From Salipiger pentaromativorans (GTDB lineage Bacteria; Pseudomonadota; Alphaproteobacteria; Rhodobacterales; Rhodobacteraceae), in the NCBI RefSeq assembly GCF_024721115.1, contig NZ_JAMDHK010000002.1:496001-560000 (forward strand): 64,000 nucleotides of DNA. The letters run 5' to 3'. The position numbers and the translations under genes were made by a program. This document shows positions 35,304-45,928 of this stretch, one piece after another. Each line of letters opens with the position of its first letter. The stretch's first letter is position 1. The notes beneath the pieces were generated by a model that was not told the origin of the DNA, did no database searches, and worked only from the letters and a program-made list of their open reading frames with translations.

Positions 35304-36467
35304 CTATTTTTTCATGATGTCGTCAGCGGTCACACGGGCGAGATGGTCCACATTGTGCACGTTATCAAGAGTGATCCCGGCAGCAATGAGGCCGCTTTGG
35401 GCCGAAACACGGTTAAGTGTTTCTTCAACCACCTCCGCCATGCGCTGAAAGCCGATGCGCCGGTCGATGAAGGCATCGAGGGCGCGTTCCTTGGCCGCGT
35501 TGAAGACCGCACCGGCCAGCCCGCCCGTCTGCATGACCTCGCGCGCCAGCCGCAGCGCCGGCCAGCGGGTCTCGCAAGCAGCGCGAAAGGTGAATTGCCC
35601 CAGCTTCGCGAGATCGAGCCGCGCCACCGGCAGCGTCTTGCGCTCGGGGTAATGCAGGGCAAAGCCGATGGCGTGGCGCATGTCGGGCGGGCCCACATGC
35701 GCCATCAGCGCCCCGTCGCGGAACCCCACCAGCGCGTGGATCATGGATTCGGGATGCACAAGCACCTCGATCAGCGCCGGGTCGATGTCGAAAAACTCTT
35801 TCGTCTCTATGACTTCCAGAGCCTTGTTGAACATCGACGCGCTGTCGATGGTGATCCTCTGGCCCATGTCCCAATTGGGGTGTTGCGCCGCCTGTTCCGG
35901 CGTCGCCTCGGCCAGCTTTTCCAGTGGCCAGTCGCGGAAGGCGCCGCCGCTGGCGGTGATGATCACCCGCTCCACCGCGCCCAGATCCTCGCCGATCAGC
36001 GCCTGGAACACCGCCGAATGCTCGCTGTCCACCGGCAGCACCGCGCCGCCATGGGCCCGCGCGGTCTGCATCACCAGCGGTCCGGCACAGACCATGCTTT
36101 CCTTGTTGGCCAGCGCCAGCGTCGCGCCCTGCTCCAGCGCCGCGAGCCCCGGCGGCAGCCCCGCCGCGCCCACGATCGCCGACATCACCCAATCCGCCGG
36201 ACGCCGGGCCGCCTCGATCAGCGCATCCGCACCGGCGGCGGCCTCGACACCGCTGCCGGTCAGCCGCGCGCGCAGCTCCGGCAAAAGCGCCGCGTCGGCG
36301 GTCACGGCGATCTCGGCACGCAGCTTGCGCGCATCCTCGGCCAGTTGCGCGACGTTCTTTCCGCCGCTCAGCGCGACCACCCGATAGGCCTCCGGATCGC
36401 GGGCGATCAGGTCGATGGTGTTCTGACCGATGGACCCGGTGGCGCCGAAAATCGAGACCCGTCTCAT
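35304..36467 (-). CDS. dxr: 1-deoxy-D-xylulose-5-phosphate reductoisomerase
   Basis: A 387-residue enzyme of the non-mevalonate isoprenoid pathway, converting DXP to MEP with NADPH. The N-terminal Rossmann motif is FGATGSIGQNTIDLI, the substrate and metal region includes LPVDSEHSAVFQAL and ASGGAFRDWP, and the block ITIDSASMFNKALEVIE is diagnostic. Its start overlaps the cdsA stop by 4 nt. Confidence 0.97.
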   Translation of the reverse strand: MRRVSIFGATGSIGQNTIDLIARDPEAYRVVALSGGKNVAQLAEDARKLRAEIAVTADAALLPELRARLTGSGVEAAAGADALIEAARRPADWVMSAIVGAAGLPPGLAALEQGATLALANKESMVCAGPLVMQTARAHGGAVLPVDSEHSAVFQALIGEDLGAVERVIITASGGAFRDWPLEKLAEATPEQAAQHPNWDMGQRITIDSASMFNKALEVIETKEFFDIDPALIEVLVHPESMIHALVGFRDGALMAHVGPPDMRHAIGFALHYPERKTLPVARLDLAKLGQFTFRAACETRWPALRLAREVMQTGGLAGAVFNAAKERALDAFIDRRIGFQRMAEVVEETLNRVSAQSGLIAAGITLDNVHNVDHLARVTADDIMKK

Positions 36468-37252
36468 TCCACCCCCGGCGGAAAATCCACGATCTGCCCC
36501 GCGATCAGCAGGAACAGCGCCGCGCCCAGCATGCCGTCGAACCGGTCGAGCAGCCCGCCATGGCCCGGCAGCAGCGCCGAGCTGTCCTTGACCCCGGCCC
36601 GCCGCTTGATGGCGCTTTCGGCGATATCGCCGATCTGGCTGGCCATGGAGATCGCGATGGAGACCCCCGCGAGCCCCGGCCCCGCATGGGTGGTGCCCGC
36701 AAACAGCAGCCCGACGATGGCAGCCCCGATCCAGCCCGCCACGGTGCCCGACCAGGTCTTCTTGGGGCTGACGCGCGGCCAGAGCTTCGGCCCGCCAAGC
36801 GCGCGGCCCGCGAAATAGCCCGCCACATCGGTCACCACGACGACGACCACCATCCAGAGCATCCAGGTCAGCCCGAAATCCGACCGCAGCGCCATGATGC
36901 CATAGCCCGCCAGCATGATCAGCGCGGTGAAGACCGAATAGGTCACCCCGCCCCGCTCCATCTGGCCGAACCCCGCCATCGAGGGCAGCATCAGAAGCGG
37001 TAGCGCCAGCGCCGCCGGCAGGTAGATCGCCGCCAGCGCACAGCTTCCCGCCACCAGCGCCAGCACCTTGGCCGAGCGCTCGCGCGCGGTGTCGAGCATA
37101 TGGACCAGTTCCCAGACCATCACGCCGCAGCTCAGCGCGATCACCACGCGCCAGACCGCCCCGCCCAGCCAGACCGCCGCCAGACCGACGACGATCAGCC
37201 CCGCCGCCGAGATCACGCGCGGGCGCAGGTCCGTCCAGCGGGTCGAGGTCAT
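36464..37252 (-). CDS. cdsA: Phosphatidate cytidylyltransferase
   Basis: A 262-residue inner-membrane enzyme that makes CDP-diacylglycerol from CTP and phosphatidate. About seven or eight hydrophobic helices, the conserved SPKKTWSGTVAG segment and the C-terminal signature (IKRRAGVKDSSALLPGHGG, core KDSSALLPGHGG) identify it. It overlaps uppS and dxr by 4 nt each, so translation is coupled. Confidence 0.96.
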   Translation of the reverse strand: MTSTRWTDLRPRVISAAGLIVVGLAAVWLGGAVWRVVIALSCGVMVWELVHMLDTARERSAKVLALVAGSCALAAIYLPAALALPLLMLPSMAGFGQMERGGVTYSVFTALIMLAGYGIMALRSDFGLTWMLWMVVVVVVTDVAGYFAGRALGGPKLWPRVSPKKTWSGTVAGWIGAAIVGLLFAGTTHAGPGLAGVSIAISMASQIGDIAESAIKRRAGVKDSSALLPGHGGLLDRFDGMLGAALFLLIAGQIVDFPPGVE

Positions 37253-37974
37253 GCCTTCACGCCCCCGTAACGGCGCTCGCGCGCGCCGTAGGCGCCGACC
37301 AGCTTGCCGAATTCCAGCGCGCTGAAATCGGGCCAGAGCGTATCGACGAACTCGTATTCCGCATAGGCCGACTGCCAGAGCAGGAAGTTGGAAATCCGCG
37401 CCTCGCCGCTGGTGCGGATCACCAGATCGGGATCGGGCAGCACGCAGGTATCAAGGTATTTCGGCAGCGTTTCCTCATTGACCGAGGCCGGGTCGAGCCG
37501 CCCCGCCGCGACATCCTCGGCCAGCCGCTTGGTGGCGCGGGCCACCTCGTCGCGGCCGCCGTAATTGATCGCGATGGTCAGGTTCACGCCGGTACACTCG
37601 GCGGTCATCAGCTCGAGCTCGTCCATCAGCGTGACCAGCTTGGTGTCGAGACGGACCCGGTCGCCGATAAAGCGCACCCGGACATTCTCGTCCTTCAGCG
37701 CCCGCGCCTCCTTGGTGATATAGCGGCGGAACAGGCTCATGAGCCCCGCCACCTCGGTCTGGGTGCGGCGCCAGTTCTCGGTCGAAAAGGCGAATATCGT
37801 CAGGTACTTGACCCCAATATCTGGGCAAGCCTCGACAATCTCGCGGACCCGGCGCGCGCCGGCGTGATGGCCGAACAGCCGTGGCCGGCCGCGGCTTTGC
37901 GCCCAGCGGCCGTTGCCATCCATGATGATCGCCACATGGCGCGGACCGGCGCCGTCGCGGATCGGTTTGGGCAT
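37249..37974 (-). CDS. uppS: Isoprenyl transferase (undecaprenyl diphosphate synthase)
   Basis: A 241-residue cis-prenyltransferase that makes the lipid carrier for peptidoglycan and other envelope glycans. The substrate-binding motif HVAIIMDGNGRWAQ (catalytic Asp19), the FAFSTENWRR segment and the C-terminal PDLVIRTSGEARISNFLLWQ are all present. It ends 4 nt inside cdsA and follows frr by 41 bp. Confidence 0.97.
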   Translation of the reverse strand: MPKPIRDGAGPRHVAIIMDGNGRWAQSRGRPRLFGHHAGARRVREIVEACPDIGVKYLTIFAFSTENWRRTQTEVAGLMSLFRRYITKEARALKDENVRVRFIGDRVRLDTKLVTLMDELELMTAECTGVNLTIAINYGGRDEVARATKRLAEDVAAGRLDPASVNEETLPKYLDTCVLPDPDLVIRTSGEARISNFLLWQSAYAEYEFVDTLWPDFSALEFGKLVGAYGARERRYGGVKA

Positions 37975-38015
37975 ACCGGCCCCTCCCTTTACCTCTCTGG
38001 CACCGCCGGTCCGGA

Positions 38016-38579
38016 TCAGACCTGCATGATCTCTTCCTGCTTGTGCTCGAGCGCCTCGTCCACCTTCTTGATATAGGTGTCGGTCAGCTCCTGCACTTCG
38101 GTCTCCCAGAATTTCTGGTCGTCCTCCGACATGCCGTCGGCCTTGGCCTTCTTGACCTGATCCATACCGTCGCGGCGCACGTTGCGCACCGCCACGCGGG
38201 CGTGTTCGGCATATTGCCCCGCCACCTTGGTCAGCTCGCGGCGGCGTTCCTCGTTCAGCTCGGGGATCGGCAGCATGATGATGGTGCCGTTGAGCTGCGG
38301 GTTGATCCCCAGCCCAGATTCCCGGATCGCCTTCTCGACCTTGCCGACCAGACCCTTGTCCCAGACATTGATCGTCACCATGCGCGGCTCGGGCACGTTC
38401 ACGGTGCCCACCTGGTTGATCGGCGTCATCGCGCCATAGGCATCCACCATGACCGGCTCGAGCATGCTGCCCGAGGCGCGGCCGGTGCGAAGCGAGGCGA
38501 ATTCCGTGCGCAGATTCGACATGGCGCCATCCATGCGGCGCTTGAGATCGTCGGTATCGAGTTCGAAATCGTCTGACAT
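38016..38579 (-). CDS. frr: Ribosome recycling factor
   Basis: A 187-residue RRF that splits the post-termination ribosome with EF-G. Diagnostic blocks are [24 protein letters not shown]-like [16 protein letters not shown] and the C-terminal [19 protein letters not shown]. Length is normal. It follows pyrH, separated by a terminator-like element. Confidence 0.98.
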   Translation of the reverse strand: MSDDFELDTDDLKRRMDGAMSNLRTEFASLRTGRASGSMLEPVMVDAYGAMTPINQVGTVNVPEPRMVTINVWDKGLVGKVEKAIRESGLGINPQLNGTIIMLPIPELNEERRRELTKVAGQYAEHARVAVRNVRRDGMDQVKKAKADGMSEDDQKFWETEVQELTDTYIKKVDEALEHKQEEIMQV

Positions 38580-38686
38580 GATGGTCTTGCCCGCTCAGGT
38601 GTGTGTCGTTCCGCCCGCTTTCTAAGGCAGGCGTGTCCGGATGTATAGCGCTTTGCCGCCGGCGCCTCCGCCCACGGCAGGCCCGC

Positions 38687-38737
38687 GTCTTTCATCTTTC
38701 TGAAAATACGCGAAAAGACCCGTCCGGCAGGCGCCGG
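38687..38737 (-). terminator. Terminator-like element downstream of pyrH
   Basis: On the minus strand a CCGGC/GCCGG hairpin (38724-38737) is followed by ACGGGTCTTTTCGCG and then TATTTTCAGAAAGATGAAAG. The latter repeats almost exactly the element at 738-762. It may partly uncouple frr from pyrH. Confidence 0.55.
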
Positions 38738-38749
38738 CGCCGGGCCCGT

Positions 38750-39475
38750 TCAGCCATGCACCGTGGTATAGGTGCCCTGCCCGCCCAGAATGCCCCGGAA
38801 CCCGCCCGGCTCGTCCAGCGAGAAGACGATGATCGGCAGATGATTGTCGCGCGCCAGCGCGATGGCCGAGGCATCCATCACCTTGAGATGCTTGGTCAGC
38901 ACATCGTCATAGCTGATCCGGTCGAAGCGCACCGCATCGGCGTGTTTCACCGGATCCTTGTCATAGACCCCATCCACCTTGGTGCCTTTGAAGATCGCCT
39001 CGCAGGCCATCTCGTTGGCGCGCAGGGTCGCGGCGGTGTCGGTGGTGAAATAGGGGTTCCCGGTGCCGGCGGCAAAGATGCAGACCCGCTTCTTCTCCAG
39101 GTGGCGCACCGCGCGGCGGCGGATATAGGGCTCGGCCACCTCGTCCATGCGAATGGCCGAGATCACCCGGGTGAACACCCCCAGCCCCTCCAGCGCCGAC
39201 TGCATCGCCAGCGCGTTCATCACCGTGGCCAGCATCCCCATATAGTCGGCGGTGGTCCGCTCCATCCCCTGCGCCGAGCCCGCGAGCCCGCGAAAGATGT
39301 TGCCGCCGCCGATCACCATGCAGATCTCGACGCCCATGTCATGGACCGATTTCACCTCCTGCGCGATGCGCTCCACGGTGGGCGGGTGCAGCCCGTATCC
39401 CTGGTCGCCCATCAGCGCCTCGCCCGAGATTTTCAGCAGGACGCGTTTGAAGGTGGTCTGCGGGATCTCGGTCAT
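38750..39475 (-). CDS. pyrH: UMP kinase
   Basis: A 241-residue amino-acid-kinase-fold enzyme that phosphorylates UMP. Conserved parts are [47 protein letters not shown] (core GMLATVMNA) and [13 protein letters not shown]. It is the first gene of the envelope cluster and is divergent from miaA. Confidence 0.98.
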   Translation of the reverse strand: MTEIPQTTFKRVLLKISGEALMGDQGYGLHPPTVERIAQEVKSVHDMGVEICMVIGGGNIFRGLAGSAQGMERTTADYMGMLATVMNALAMQSALEGLGVFTRVISAIRMDEVAEPYIRRRAVRHLEKKRVCIFAAGTGNPYFTTDTAATLRANEMACEAIFKGTKVDGVYDKDPVKHADAVRFDRISYDDVLTKHLKVMDASAIALARDNHLPIIVFSLDEPGGFRGILGGQGTYTTVHG

Positions 39476-39563
39476 GTTGCACTCCGTCGTCGAGGGGGTC
39501 TAGGATCGGCGCCATATGTGGCGGAAAACCGGTTCGGCTGCAATGCCGCAGGAGAGGCACGCT

Positions 39564-40472
39564 ATGGAGGACGCCGTGGCCGACAAACTGACCCGGCTCG
39601 CCCCCGATCCGGCGCGCCCGGTGCTGATCGCCGGGCCCACCGCCAGCGGGAAATCGGCGCTGGCGCTGGAGATTGCCGAGCGTCAGGGCGGCGTGATCGT
39701 CAATGCCGATGCGATTCAGGTGTTTTCCGACTGGCGCGTGCTCACCGCGCGCCCGTCAGAGGCCGAGGAATCGCGGGCGCCGCACCGGCTTTACGGCCAT
39801 GTTCCCGGCGATTGTGCCTATTCCGTGGGCGCCTGGCTGCGCGATCTCGCGCCGCTGCTCGCCGGCCCCGACAGGCCGATTATCGTGGGCGGCACCGGGC
39901 TCTATTTCTCCGCGCTGACCGAGGGGCTGGCCGAGATTCCCGCCACCCCGCCAGAGATTCGCGCCGCCGCCATGGCGCGGCTCGCCGCCGGCGAGCAGGC
40001 CGCCATGGCGGTCGAGCTCGATCCCGAGACCCGCGGCCGCATCGACCTGGCGAACCCCATGCGCGTGCAGCGTGCCTGGGAGGTGTTGCAGGCCACGGGG
40101 CGCGGCATCGCCGCCTGGCAGGCGGACACCCCGCCGCCGCTGCTGCCGCTCGCGCAGGCGCAGCCGATCCTCTTCGACGCTCCGAAAGACTGGCTGAACG
40201 CCCGAATCGAGCGCCGCTTCCGCCAGATGGTCGCCGCCGGCGCGCTCGAAGAGGCGCGCGCCAACCTGCCGGGCTGGTCCCCCGCCCTGCCCTCCGCCAA
40301 GGCCATCGGCGCGGCAGAGCTCATGGCGCATCTGCGCGGCGAGATCGCGCTGGACGAGGCCATCGCCCGGGCGACCGTCCTCACCCGGCAATTCGCCAAG
40401 CGCCAGCGCAGCTGGTTCCGCGCCCGGATGAAATCCTGGCCGGTGCTCGCCCCCGCGGAGGCGGGCACATGA
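39564..40472 (+). CDS. miaA: tRNA dimethylallyltransferase
   Basis: A 302-residue enzyme that prenylates A37 of tRNAs reading UNN codons. The P-loop [15 protein letters not shown], the [20 protein letters not shown] segment, VGGTGLYF and the C-terminal [13 protein letters not shown] are diagnostic. AGGAG stands 9 nt before the ATG at 39564, which I choose over ATGs at 39516 and 39543. The stop overlaps the next gene's start by 4 nt. Confidence 0.96.
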   Translation: MEDAVADKLTRLAPDPARPVLIAGPTASGKSALALEIAERQGGVIVNADAIQVFSDWRVLTARPSEAEESRAPHRLYGHVPGDCAYSVGAWLRDLAPLLAGPDRPIIVGGTGLYFSALTEGLAEIPATPPEIRAAAMARLAAGEQAAMAVELDPETRGRIDLANPMRVQRAWEVLQATGRGIAAWQADTPPPLLPLAQAQPILFDAPKDWLNARIERRFRQMVAAGALEEARANLPGWSPALPSAKAIGAAELMAHLRGEIALDEAIARATVLTRQFAKRQRSWFRARMKSWPVLAPAEAGT

Positions 40473-41293
40473 GCGCCGGGGACGAGACCGCTGCGACGAT
40501 CCACGTCGCCTCGCTGGGGCAGTTGCCGGGCTGGCAGTACCGGCTGCTGCACGACCGCGCCGAACACACGCTGATCTGGCTCACCCGGGGCCAGGGCCGG
40601 GTGATCGTCGATGGCACGCGCCGGGGCATGGGCCCGCATAATGCGCTCTTCCTGCCGGCGGGCACGCTGTTTTCGCTCGACATCGGGCCGCAATGCCTGG
40701 GGCTGGTGATGCACAGCCCCGCCGGTCAGACGGGGATTCTGCCGCAGGATCCGCTGCATCTGCGAATCCGCGAGGGCTTTGCCCAGGCCGAGCTGACCGG
40801 CGAACTCGATGCGATGATGCGCGAACAGAGCCAGGGCCGCGCGCTGCTCTCCGAGGCGCTGGAGGCGCATGTGCGGCTGGTGGCGGTCTGGCTGCAACGC
40901 CAGGTCGCGGCGGGCCTGCAGGACAAGCCGCGCGACAGCGCGGCGCAGCGGCTGATGCGGCTTTATTCCGGTGCGCTTTGCGCCGGGTTCCGCAGCGACC
41001 GCGGCATCGCCGATTACGCGGCGGCGCTTGGCGTGACGGGCACCCATCTCACCCGCACCGCCCGCGCCGCCTGCGGGCGCACAGCCGCCGCCATGCTGGC
41101 CGAGCGCAAGCTGCACGAGGCACGGCGCCTGCTGATGCAGCCGGCGCCGCCGGTGAACCGCATCGCCACAGATCTGGGCTTTCACAGCGCCCCCTATTTC
41201 ACCCGCTTCATCCGCAGCCACACCGGCATGTCGCCGACCGAGATCCGCCGCGGCACGCGACCGCCCGGCACGCGCTCCGCCGCGCATTCCTGA
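40469..41293 (+). CDS. AraC family transcriptional regulator with cupin-like N-terminus
   Basis: A 274-residue regulator. The N-terminal half (about 10-140) has the cupin-like sensing pattern [17 protein letters not shown] and [13 protein letters not shown]. The C-terminal AraC DNA-binding domain (about 170-265) ends [24 protein letters not shown], core [16 protein letters not shown]. The ATG overlaps the miaA stop (ATGA). Coupling to a tRNA-modification gene is unusual, and the gene's target and effector are unknown. Confidence 0.92.
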   Translation: MSAGDETAATIHVASLGQLPGWQYRLLHDRAEHTLIWLTRGQGRVIVDGTRRGMGPHNALFLPAGTLFSLDIGPQCLGLVMHSPAGQTGILPQDPLHLRIREGFAQAELTGELDAMMREQSQGRALLSEALEAHVRLVAVWLQRQVAAGLQDKPRDSAAQRLMRLYSGALCAGFRSDRGIADYAAALGVTGTHLTRTARAACGRTAAAMLAERKLHEARRLLMQPAPPVNRIATDLGFHSAPYFTRFIRSHTGMSPTEIRRGTRPPGTRSAAHS

Positions 41294-41409
41294 GCGCGCG
41301 AGGTGGAAAACCCCTTGCCCGATCGGGGGATGTGGTCTTTCATTGCACCGGGTGGCAGAACCGGCACCGCTCTGTCCAGAACAGGGCGCGGGGCCAGGAA
41401 GGATACGGG

Positions 41410-43089
41410 ATGACGCAGACGGGCGATCCGGACCGGATACACCCCGCCGCGCGGCTCTTCGCCCGCGAACTGGCGGCGGGCCAGATGGACCGCCGGGAGT
41501 TTCTCACCCGCGCCACGGCGCTGGGTCTCAGCAGCGCCGCCGCCTATTCGTTGGGCGGGCTCGCCCGTCCTGTCCGCGCGGAGGAGGCGCCGCAAGGGGC
41601 CGAGGACGCGACGCTGCGCATCCAGATGGAGGTCCGCCCGGTCAGCGATCCGCGCACCGCCGACTGGGCGGAGATCGCCAACTTCACCCGCGGCTGGCTG
41701 GAATATCTGGTGGAATACAACCGCGACGGCAGCGTGCGCGGCATGCTGCTGGAGCGCTGGGAGGTCAGCGACGACGCCACGGAATACGTGCTGCATGTCC
41801 GTCCCGGAGTTGTGTGGAACAATGGCGATCCCTTCACCGCCGCCGATGTCGCCCGCATGTTCCGCTACTGGTGCGACCGCGATGTCGAGGGCAATTCCAT
41901 GGCCGGGCGCCTCGCCTCGCTGGTCGACCGCGAGACCGGCCAGCTCCTCGACGGCGCCGTGACCGTCGAGGATCCGCTGACCCTGCGGCTGCATCTGCCC
42001 ACCCCCGACGTGACCCTCATCGTCGGCCTCTCCGATTACCCCGCCGCGGTGGTCCATGCCAGCCACAGCCCCGAAACCATGCTCACCGCGCCCATCGGCA
42101 CCGGCCCCTACCTGCCCGAAAGCCATGTCGTCGGCGAACGCGCCGTGCTGGTGCGCAACCGCGCTCATGACTGGTGGGGCGCGCGGACCGACGGCATCGG
42201 CGGCGCCACGCTCGGCCGCATCGAATTTCTGGATTACGGCACCGACCCCTCGAGCTGGCTCGCCGCCGCCGAGGTCGGCGATGTCGATATGCTCTACGAG
42301 AACATCGGCGATTTCATCGCCGTCGGCGACGCCATCGGCTGGGACCGCTCCGAGGTGGTCACCGGCTCGACGGTGGTGCTGCGGGCGAACCAGACCGCGC
42401 TGGTCGAGGGCCGCACCCCCTATGCCGACCGCCGCGTGCGCAAGGCGCTGCAACTCGCTGTGGACAACGCCATCTGCCTCGAGCTCGGCCATGCCGGGCT
42501 CGGCACGGTGGCGCAGAACCACCATGTCGCCCCGGTGCATCCCGATTACGCCGATATCGGCCCCGCCGAATACGACCCCGAGGCCGCCGCCGCGCTGATG
42601 GCCGAGGCCGGGATGATGGCGTTCGAGCACGATCTGGTTACGCTCGACGACGGTCTGACCATGCGCACCGGCGACGCCGCGGCGGCGCTCATGCGCGACG
42701 CGGGGTTCAAGGTCCGGCGCACGGTGCTGCCCGGCTCGCGTTTCTGGACCGACTGGAAGAGCTTTCCGCTCTCCATCACCGAATGGAATCACCGCCCGCT
42801 CGGTATTCAGGTGCTGGCGCTCGCCTATCGTTCGGGCGAACCCTGGAACGAGGCCGGCTACGCCAACCCGGCGTTCGATGCGCTGGTGACCGAGGCGCTG
42901 GCCATCGCCGACGCCGCCGAACGCCGCAGCGTGATGGCCCGGATCGAAGCCCTGCTGCGCGAGGATGCGGTGATCATCCAGCCCTACTGGCGCTCGCTCT
43001 ACCGCCATGTCCGGCCTGGGGTGACCGGCGCCGAGATGCATCCCTCTTTCGAGATCCATCTCTACAAGCTGGGCCTTTCCGCCCCCTGA
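41410..43089 (+). CDS. Tat-exported ABC transporter substrate-binding protein (family 5)
   Basis: A 559-residue peptide/nickel-class binding protein. A twin-arginine signal ([13 protein letters not shown], about residues 27-39) is preceded by an unusually long 26-residue n-region. The mature part has [29 protein letters not shown] and [13 protein letters not shown], typical of SBP_bac_5. No permease or ATPase genes are nearby, so it is an orphan component. AGGAAGGA precedes the ATG. The ligand is unknown. Confidence 0.9.
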   Translation: MTQTGDPDRIHPAARLFARELAAGQMDRREFLTRATALGLSSAAAYSLGGLARPVRAEEAPQGAEDATLRIQMEVRPVSDPRTADWAEIANFTRGWLEYLVEYNRDGSVRGMLLERWEVSDDATEYVLHVRPGVVWNNGDPFTAADVARMFRYWCDRDVEGNSMAGRLASLVDRETGQLLDGAVTVEDPLTLRLHLPTPDVTLIVGLSDYPAAVVHASHSPETMLTAPIGTGPYLPESHVVGERAVLVRNRAHDWWGARTDGIGGATLGRIEFLDYGTDPSSWLAAAEVGDVDMLYENIGDFIAVGDAIGWDRSEVVTGSTVVLRANQTALVEGRTPYADRRVRKALQLAVDNAICLELGHAGLGTVAQNHHVAPVHPDYADIGPAEYDPEAAAALMAEAGMMAFEHDLVTLDDGLTMRTGDAAAALMRDAGFKVRRTVLPGSRFWTDWKSFPLSITEWNHRPLGIQVLALAYRSGEPWNEAGYANPAFDALVTEALAIADAAERRSVMARIEALLREDAVIIQPYWRSLYRHVRPGVTGAEMHPSFEIHLYKLGLSAP

Positions 43090-43110
43090 TCCGCCCTCGC
43101 GGCCGGCCCG

Positions 43111-44259
43111 CTACTCCTCCAGAAGATCCTCGTAGCGCCGGTCGGTCAGCGTCTTCAGAAACGCCACCAGCGCATCGACCCGCGCATCGTCCAGTGCCGG
43201 GCCTTCCGTCAGCTCGGACATGGCGACGGTCCCGGGCACTTCCGGCGGACCAAAGGCCGCGCCGGTCTCGGGGTTGATCTTCCGCGTCTCGTTGCGGGTG
43301 TTGTAGCTGTTGTAGAACAGGATCACCGTGCGCAGATCCTCGAAGACCCCATTGTGCATATAGGGCCCGGTCACCGCCACGTTGCGCAGCGTCGGCGTGC
43401 GGTAGCGCCCCGCCGTCTCCGGCGCCGCCGCAACCGCGGGATTGGCCTGCAACCCGCCATCCACCGCCGTCACGCCGTTCAAGCCGCGCAGCGCCTCGTT
43501 CGCCGGCACCCCGAGATTGTAATAGCGGTAATCCGAAAAGGTCTCTTCGGGGTCGATGGCGCTGCGCTGAAGCTGATGGCACAGGTTGCAGTTGGTGAAT
43601 TGCTGCGAGAAGAACAACAGCCGGCCCAGCTCTTCCTGCTGCGTAAGCTCGGCCTCGCCGCGCAGGAAACGGTCGTATTTCGAATCGAAGGGCGCGAAGT
43701 CCGGCTGCCGCTCATAGGCGGCCAGGGCCCGGGTCATCGCATCGTAAGCCGCCTCCGTATCCTCCAGAACCCCCGCGCCGAACAGCGCCGGAAACGCCTC
43801 GGTATAGGCCGGATCCTCGCGCAGCCGCGCGACGATCGCCGCCTTGTCCGGCATCCCCATCTCGATCGGATTGAGCGGCGGCTGGCCGGCCTGCTCTTCA
43901 AGCGTGGCGGCGCGCCCGTCATGGAACAGCCCGCCGATCCACTGCCCGTCCTTGTCCTGCCCGAAGGCCGGCGCATAGGCCGCATAGGTCACGGTGGGCG
44001 CGTTGCGGTCGCCAAGAGAGTGGCCGTCATCGCCGGGAGAGGCCGCCCCGCGCGGATCTGCGAACCCGTAGGCCGGATCGTGGCAGCTCGCGCAGCTCTG
44101 GGTGCGGTTCATCGACAGGTTGGTGTCGAAGAACAGCGCCTCGCCAAGCGCCTCCAGGCTCTGCGACGGATCGGCGGGCGTCGAGCGCAGCGCGGTCGCC
44201 CCCAGCCCCGCGGCAAGCGCGGCGACAACGGCAAGGCTGAGGATCGGAGCGGATTTCAT
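43111..44259 (-). CDS. Di-heme cytochrome-c peroxidase family protein
   Basis: A 382-residue periplasmic c-type cytochrome of the CcpA/MauG class with a signal peptide (MKSAPILSLAVVAALAAG). Two heme-attachment sites are visible: CASCH (56-60) and CNLCH (224-228). The C-terminal region YRTPTLRNVAVTGPYMHNGVF is typical. It would reduce hydrogen peroxide with electrons from a cytochrome. AGGAGG lies 6 nt before the ATG at 44259, overruling a longer frame to 44325. An FNR-type box lies 53 bp upstream, suggesting low-oxygen induction. Confidence 0.93.
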   Translation of the reverse strand: MKSAPILSLAVVAALAAGLGATALRSTPADPSQSLEALGEALFFDTNLSMNRTQSCASCHDPAYGFADPRGAASPGDDGHSLGDRNAPTVTYAAYAPAFGQDKDGQWIGGLFHDGRAATLEEQAGQPPLNPIEMGMPDKAAIVARLREDPAYTEAFPALFGAGVLEDTEAAYDAMTRALAAYERQPDFAPFDSKYDRFLRGEAELTQQEELGRLLFFSQQFTNCNLCHQLQRSAIDPEETFSDYRYYNLGVPANEALRGLNGVTAVDGGLQANPAVAAAPETAGRYRTPTLRNVAVTGPYMHNGVFEDLRTVILFYNSYNTRNETRKINPETGAAFGPPEVPGTVAMSELTEGPALDDARVDALVAFLKTLTDRRYEDLLEE

Positions 44260-44284
44260 GCGGCTGCCTCCTGTAGCTGCACGG

Positions 44285-44325
44285 AGAATGCACGCGGTCC
44301 TACGCCGCTCCTTGACCTGCGTCAA
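44285..44325 (-). promoter_or_regulatory. FNR/FnrL-type box and promoter of the cytochrome-c peroxidase gene
   Basis: TTGACCTGCGTCAA (44312-44325) is a perfect TTGAC-N4-GTCAA palindrome. On the minus strand a -10 box CATTCT (44285-44290) would place the transcription start near 44278, putting the box centre at about -41, the classic position for FNR activation. Confidence 0.75.
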
Positions 44326-44396
44326 ATTCCCGAGCGTTTTTATCGGACTTCATCACGAAGATGTGCGCCCCCGGGGCGGACCCGGCGGCGGGGGTG

Positions 44397-45014
44397 TTAG
44401 CTGCCCCAGATCTTCTTCACGTAGTTGCGGGTTTCGCGATAAGGCGGCACGCCGCCATGTTTCTCGACCGCGCCGGGCCCGGCGTTATAGGCCGCCAGCG
44501 CCAGCCGCCAGGAGCCGAACTTGACGTATTGCGCCTTGAGATACCGCGCCCCGCCCTCGAGATTCTGCGCCGGATCGTGCGGATCGACCCCCAGCGACTT
44601 GGCGGTAAAGGGCATGAGCTGCGCCAGCCCGATGGCGCCCTTGTGCGACTTGGCCGAGGCGTTGAAACCCGATTCCTGCTGCACCAGCCGCAGGAACAGA
44701 TCCTCGGGCACGCCGTGGCGCCGCGCCGCGGTGCGGGCCATGTCGGTATAGGGGCCCTTGTAGCGCCCGCGATAGACCGGCGTATTGCCCTCGTCGCCGC
44801 CCATGGGGCCCCATTTCGTCGGGGTGACCACCTTCGGAGGCTGCAAGCGCACCGAGTTGCGGTATTGCTCGGCCGCGCGCGTGTCGAGCACATTGGTCTG
44901 CTTGCGGAACAGCTTGACCCGGTTTTTGGTGGAAAGCGTTTCGGCCTGAACGGCGGTGACGGAAAGCGCGGCGCAAAGCAGCGTCGCAAACGCATGACGT
45001 GGCAGAACTCGCAT
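44397..45014 (-). CDS. Lytic transglycosylase domain-containing protein
   Basis: A 205-residue exported SLT-type peptidoglycan lyase. Signal peptide [18 protein letters not shown]; the catalytic domain (about 88-200) has Glu114 in [19 protein letters not shown], then [15 protein letters not shown] and [15 protein letters not shown]. The start at 45014 gives a proper signal peptide; the frame opens 29 codons earlier without support. It stands alone between the peroxidase gene and ssb. Confidence 0.93.
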   Translation of the reverse strand: MRVLPRHAFATLLCAALSVTAVQAETLSTKNRVKLFRKQTNVLDTRAAEQYRNSVRLQPPKVVTPTKWGPMGGDEGNTPVYRGRYKGPYTDMARTAARRHGVPEDLFLRLVQQESGFNASAKSHKGAIGLAQLMPFTAKSLGVDPHDPAQNLEGGARYLKAQYVKFGSWRLALAAYNAGPGAVEKHGGVPPYRETRNYVKKIWGS

Positions 45015-45232
45015 CGGCACCCGTATCCTGTCCCTTCTTCCTTTCGCGGGACTATACAGATCGCGCAGGAATTCGCCAGCCTCGAACCCAAGCGCACGCA
45101 ATCCGCCGCTTACCCGCCATTAACCAGGTTTCGGGCAGGATGCGGTGGCGCTGCGGCGCGGGGCTGTGTAAGGCTCCTTGAAACCCGCCGGAGCGGGAAG
45201 AATCGGAACCAGAACGAAACAGCGAGGACGAT

Positions 45233-45751
45233 ATGGCCGGCTCTGTGAACAAGGTGATCCTGGTGGGCAATCTGGGCGCGGACCCGGAGGTGCGCTCCTT
45301 CCAGAACGGCGGCAAGGTCTGCAACCTGCGCATTGCCACGTCGGAAAACTGGAAAGACCGCAACACCGGCGAACGGCGCGAGCGCACCGAATGGCATTCG
45401 GTGGCGATCTTCTCGGAACCGCTGGCACGCATCGCCGAGCAATATCTGCGCAAGGGCTCCAAGGTTTATATCGAGGGCCAGCTCGAAACCCGCAAATGGC
45501 AGGACCAGTCCGGCCAGGACCGCTACAGCACCGAGGTCGTACTGCGCCCCTATCGCGGCGAGCTGACGCTGCTCGACAGCCGCAGCGGCGGCGGTGGCGG
45601 CGGCGGTGATTTCGGCGGCTCAGGCGGCGGCTACGGCGGTGGTGGCGGCGGCGGCGGATATGGCGGCGGTCGCGACGATTATTCCGGCGGCGGCGGCTCC
45701 GGCCCCTCGCGGGCGCCCTCGCGCGATCTCGACGACGAAATCCCGTTCTGA
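45233..45751 (+). CDS. ssb: Single-stranded DNA-binding protein
   Basis: A 172-residue SSB. The OB fold (about 1-115) begins [18 protein letters not shown] and includes [20 protein letters not shown] Gly-rich linker (about 118-160) leads to the acidic protein-interaction tip DLDDEIPF. The Gly-rich codons make a short GC-rich repeat (45585-45690) that is coding. No LexA box is visible upstream. Confidence 0.98.
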   Translation: MAGSVNKVILVGNLGADPEVRSFQNGGKVCNLRIATSENWKDRNTGERRERTEWHSVAIFSEPLARIAEQYLRKGSKVYIEGQLETRKWQDQSGQDRYSTEVVLRPYRGELTLLDSRSGGGGGGGDFGGSGGGYGGGGGGGGYGGGRDDYSGGGGSGPSRAPSRDLDDEIPF

Positions 45752-45780
45752 GCCGATCCGCAACTTGGCAGACATCCCGG

Positions 45781-45816
45781 CCCGGCGTTCCTTATCGGAG
45801 CGCCGGGTGTTTTTTG
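45781..45816 (+). terminator. Rho-independent terminator of ssb
   Basis: Stem CCCGGCG/CGCCGGG (45781-45787, 45801-45807) followed by TGTTTTTTG, 30 bp after the ssb stop codon. Confidence 0.9.
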
Positions 45817-45928
45817 TCCGCCTGACGCCGCGGCCTGCGCAGGCGGGGGCAGAATGCCCCACTAAAAAGACAACATCGTCAGATCGTTATATCCGAAATC
45901 TGAAGCGCCACCTTCACGGCGGAACGGC

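Noticed and set aside
34071-36818. Long plus-strand frame (915 codons) across rseP and dxr
   Set aside because: Antisense to well-identified envelope genes, with low-complexity Arg/Gln/His-rich translation and no family features.
45190-45232. Possible LexA box upstream of ssb (GGAACCAGAACG)
   Set aside because: The spacing does not fit GAAC-N7-GAAC or GTTC-N7-GTTC.
45585-45690. GC-rich short tandem repeat that could be taken for a repeat array
   Set aside because: It encodes the Gly-rich linker of SSB in frame.
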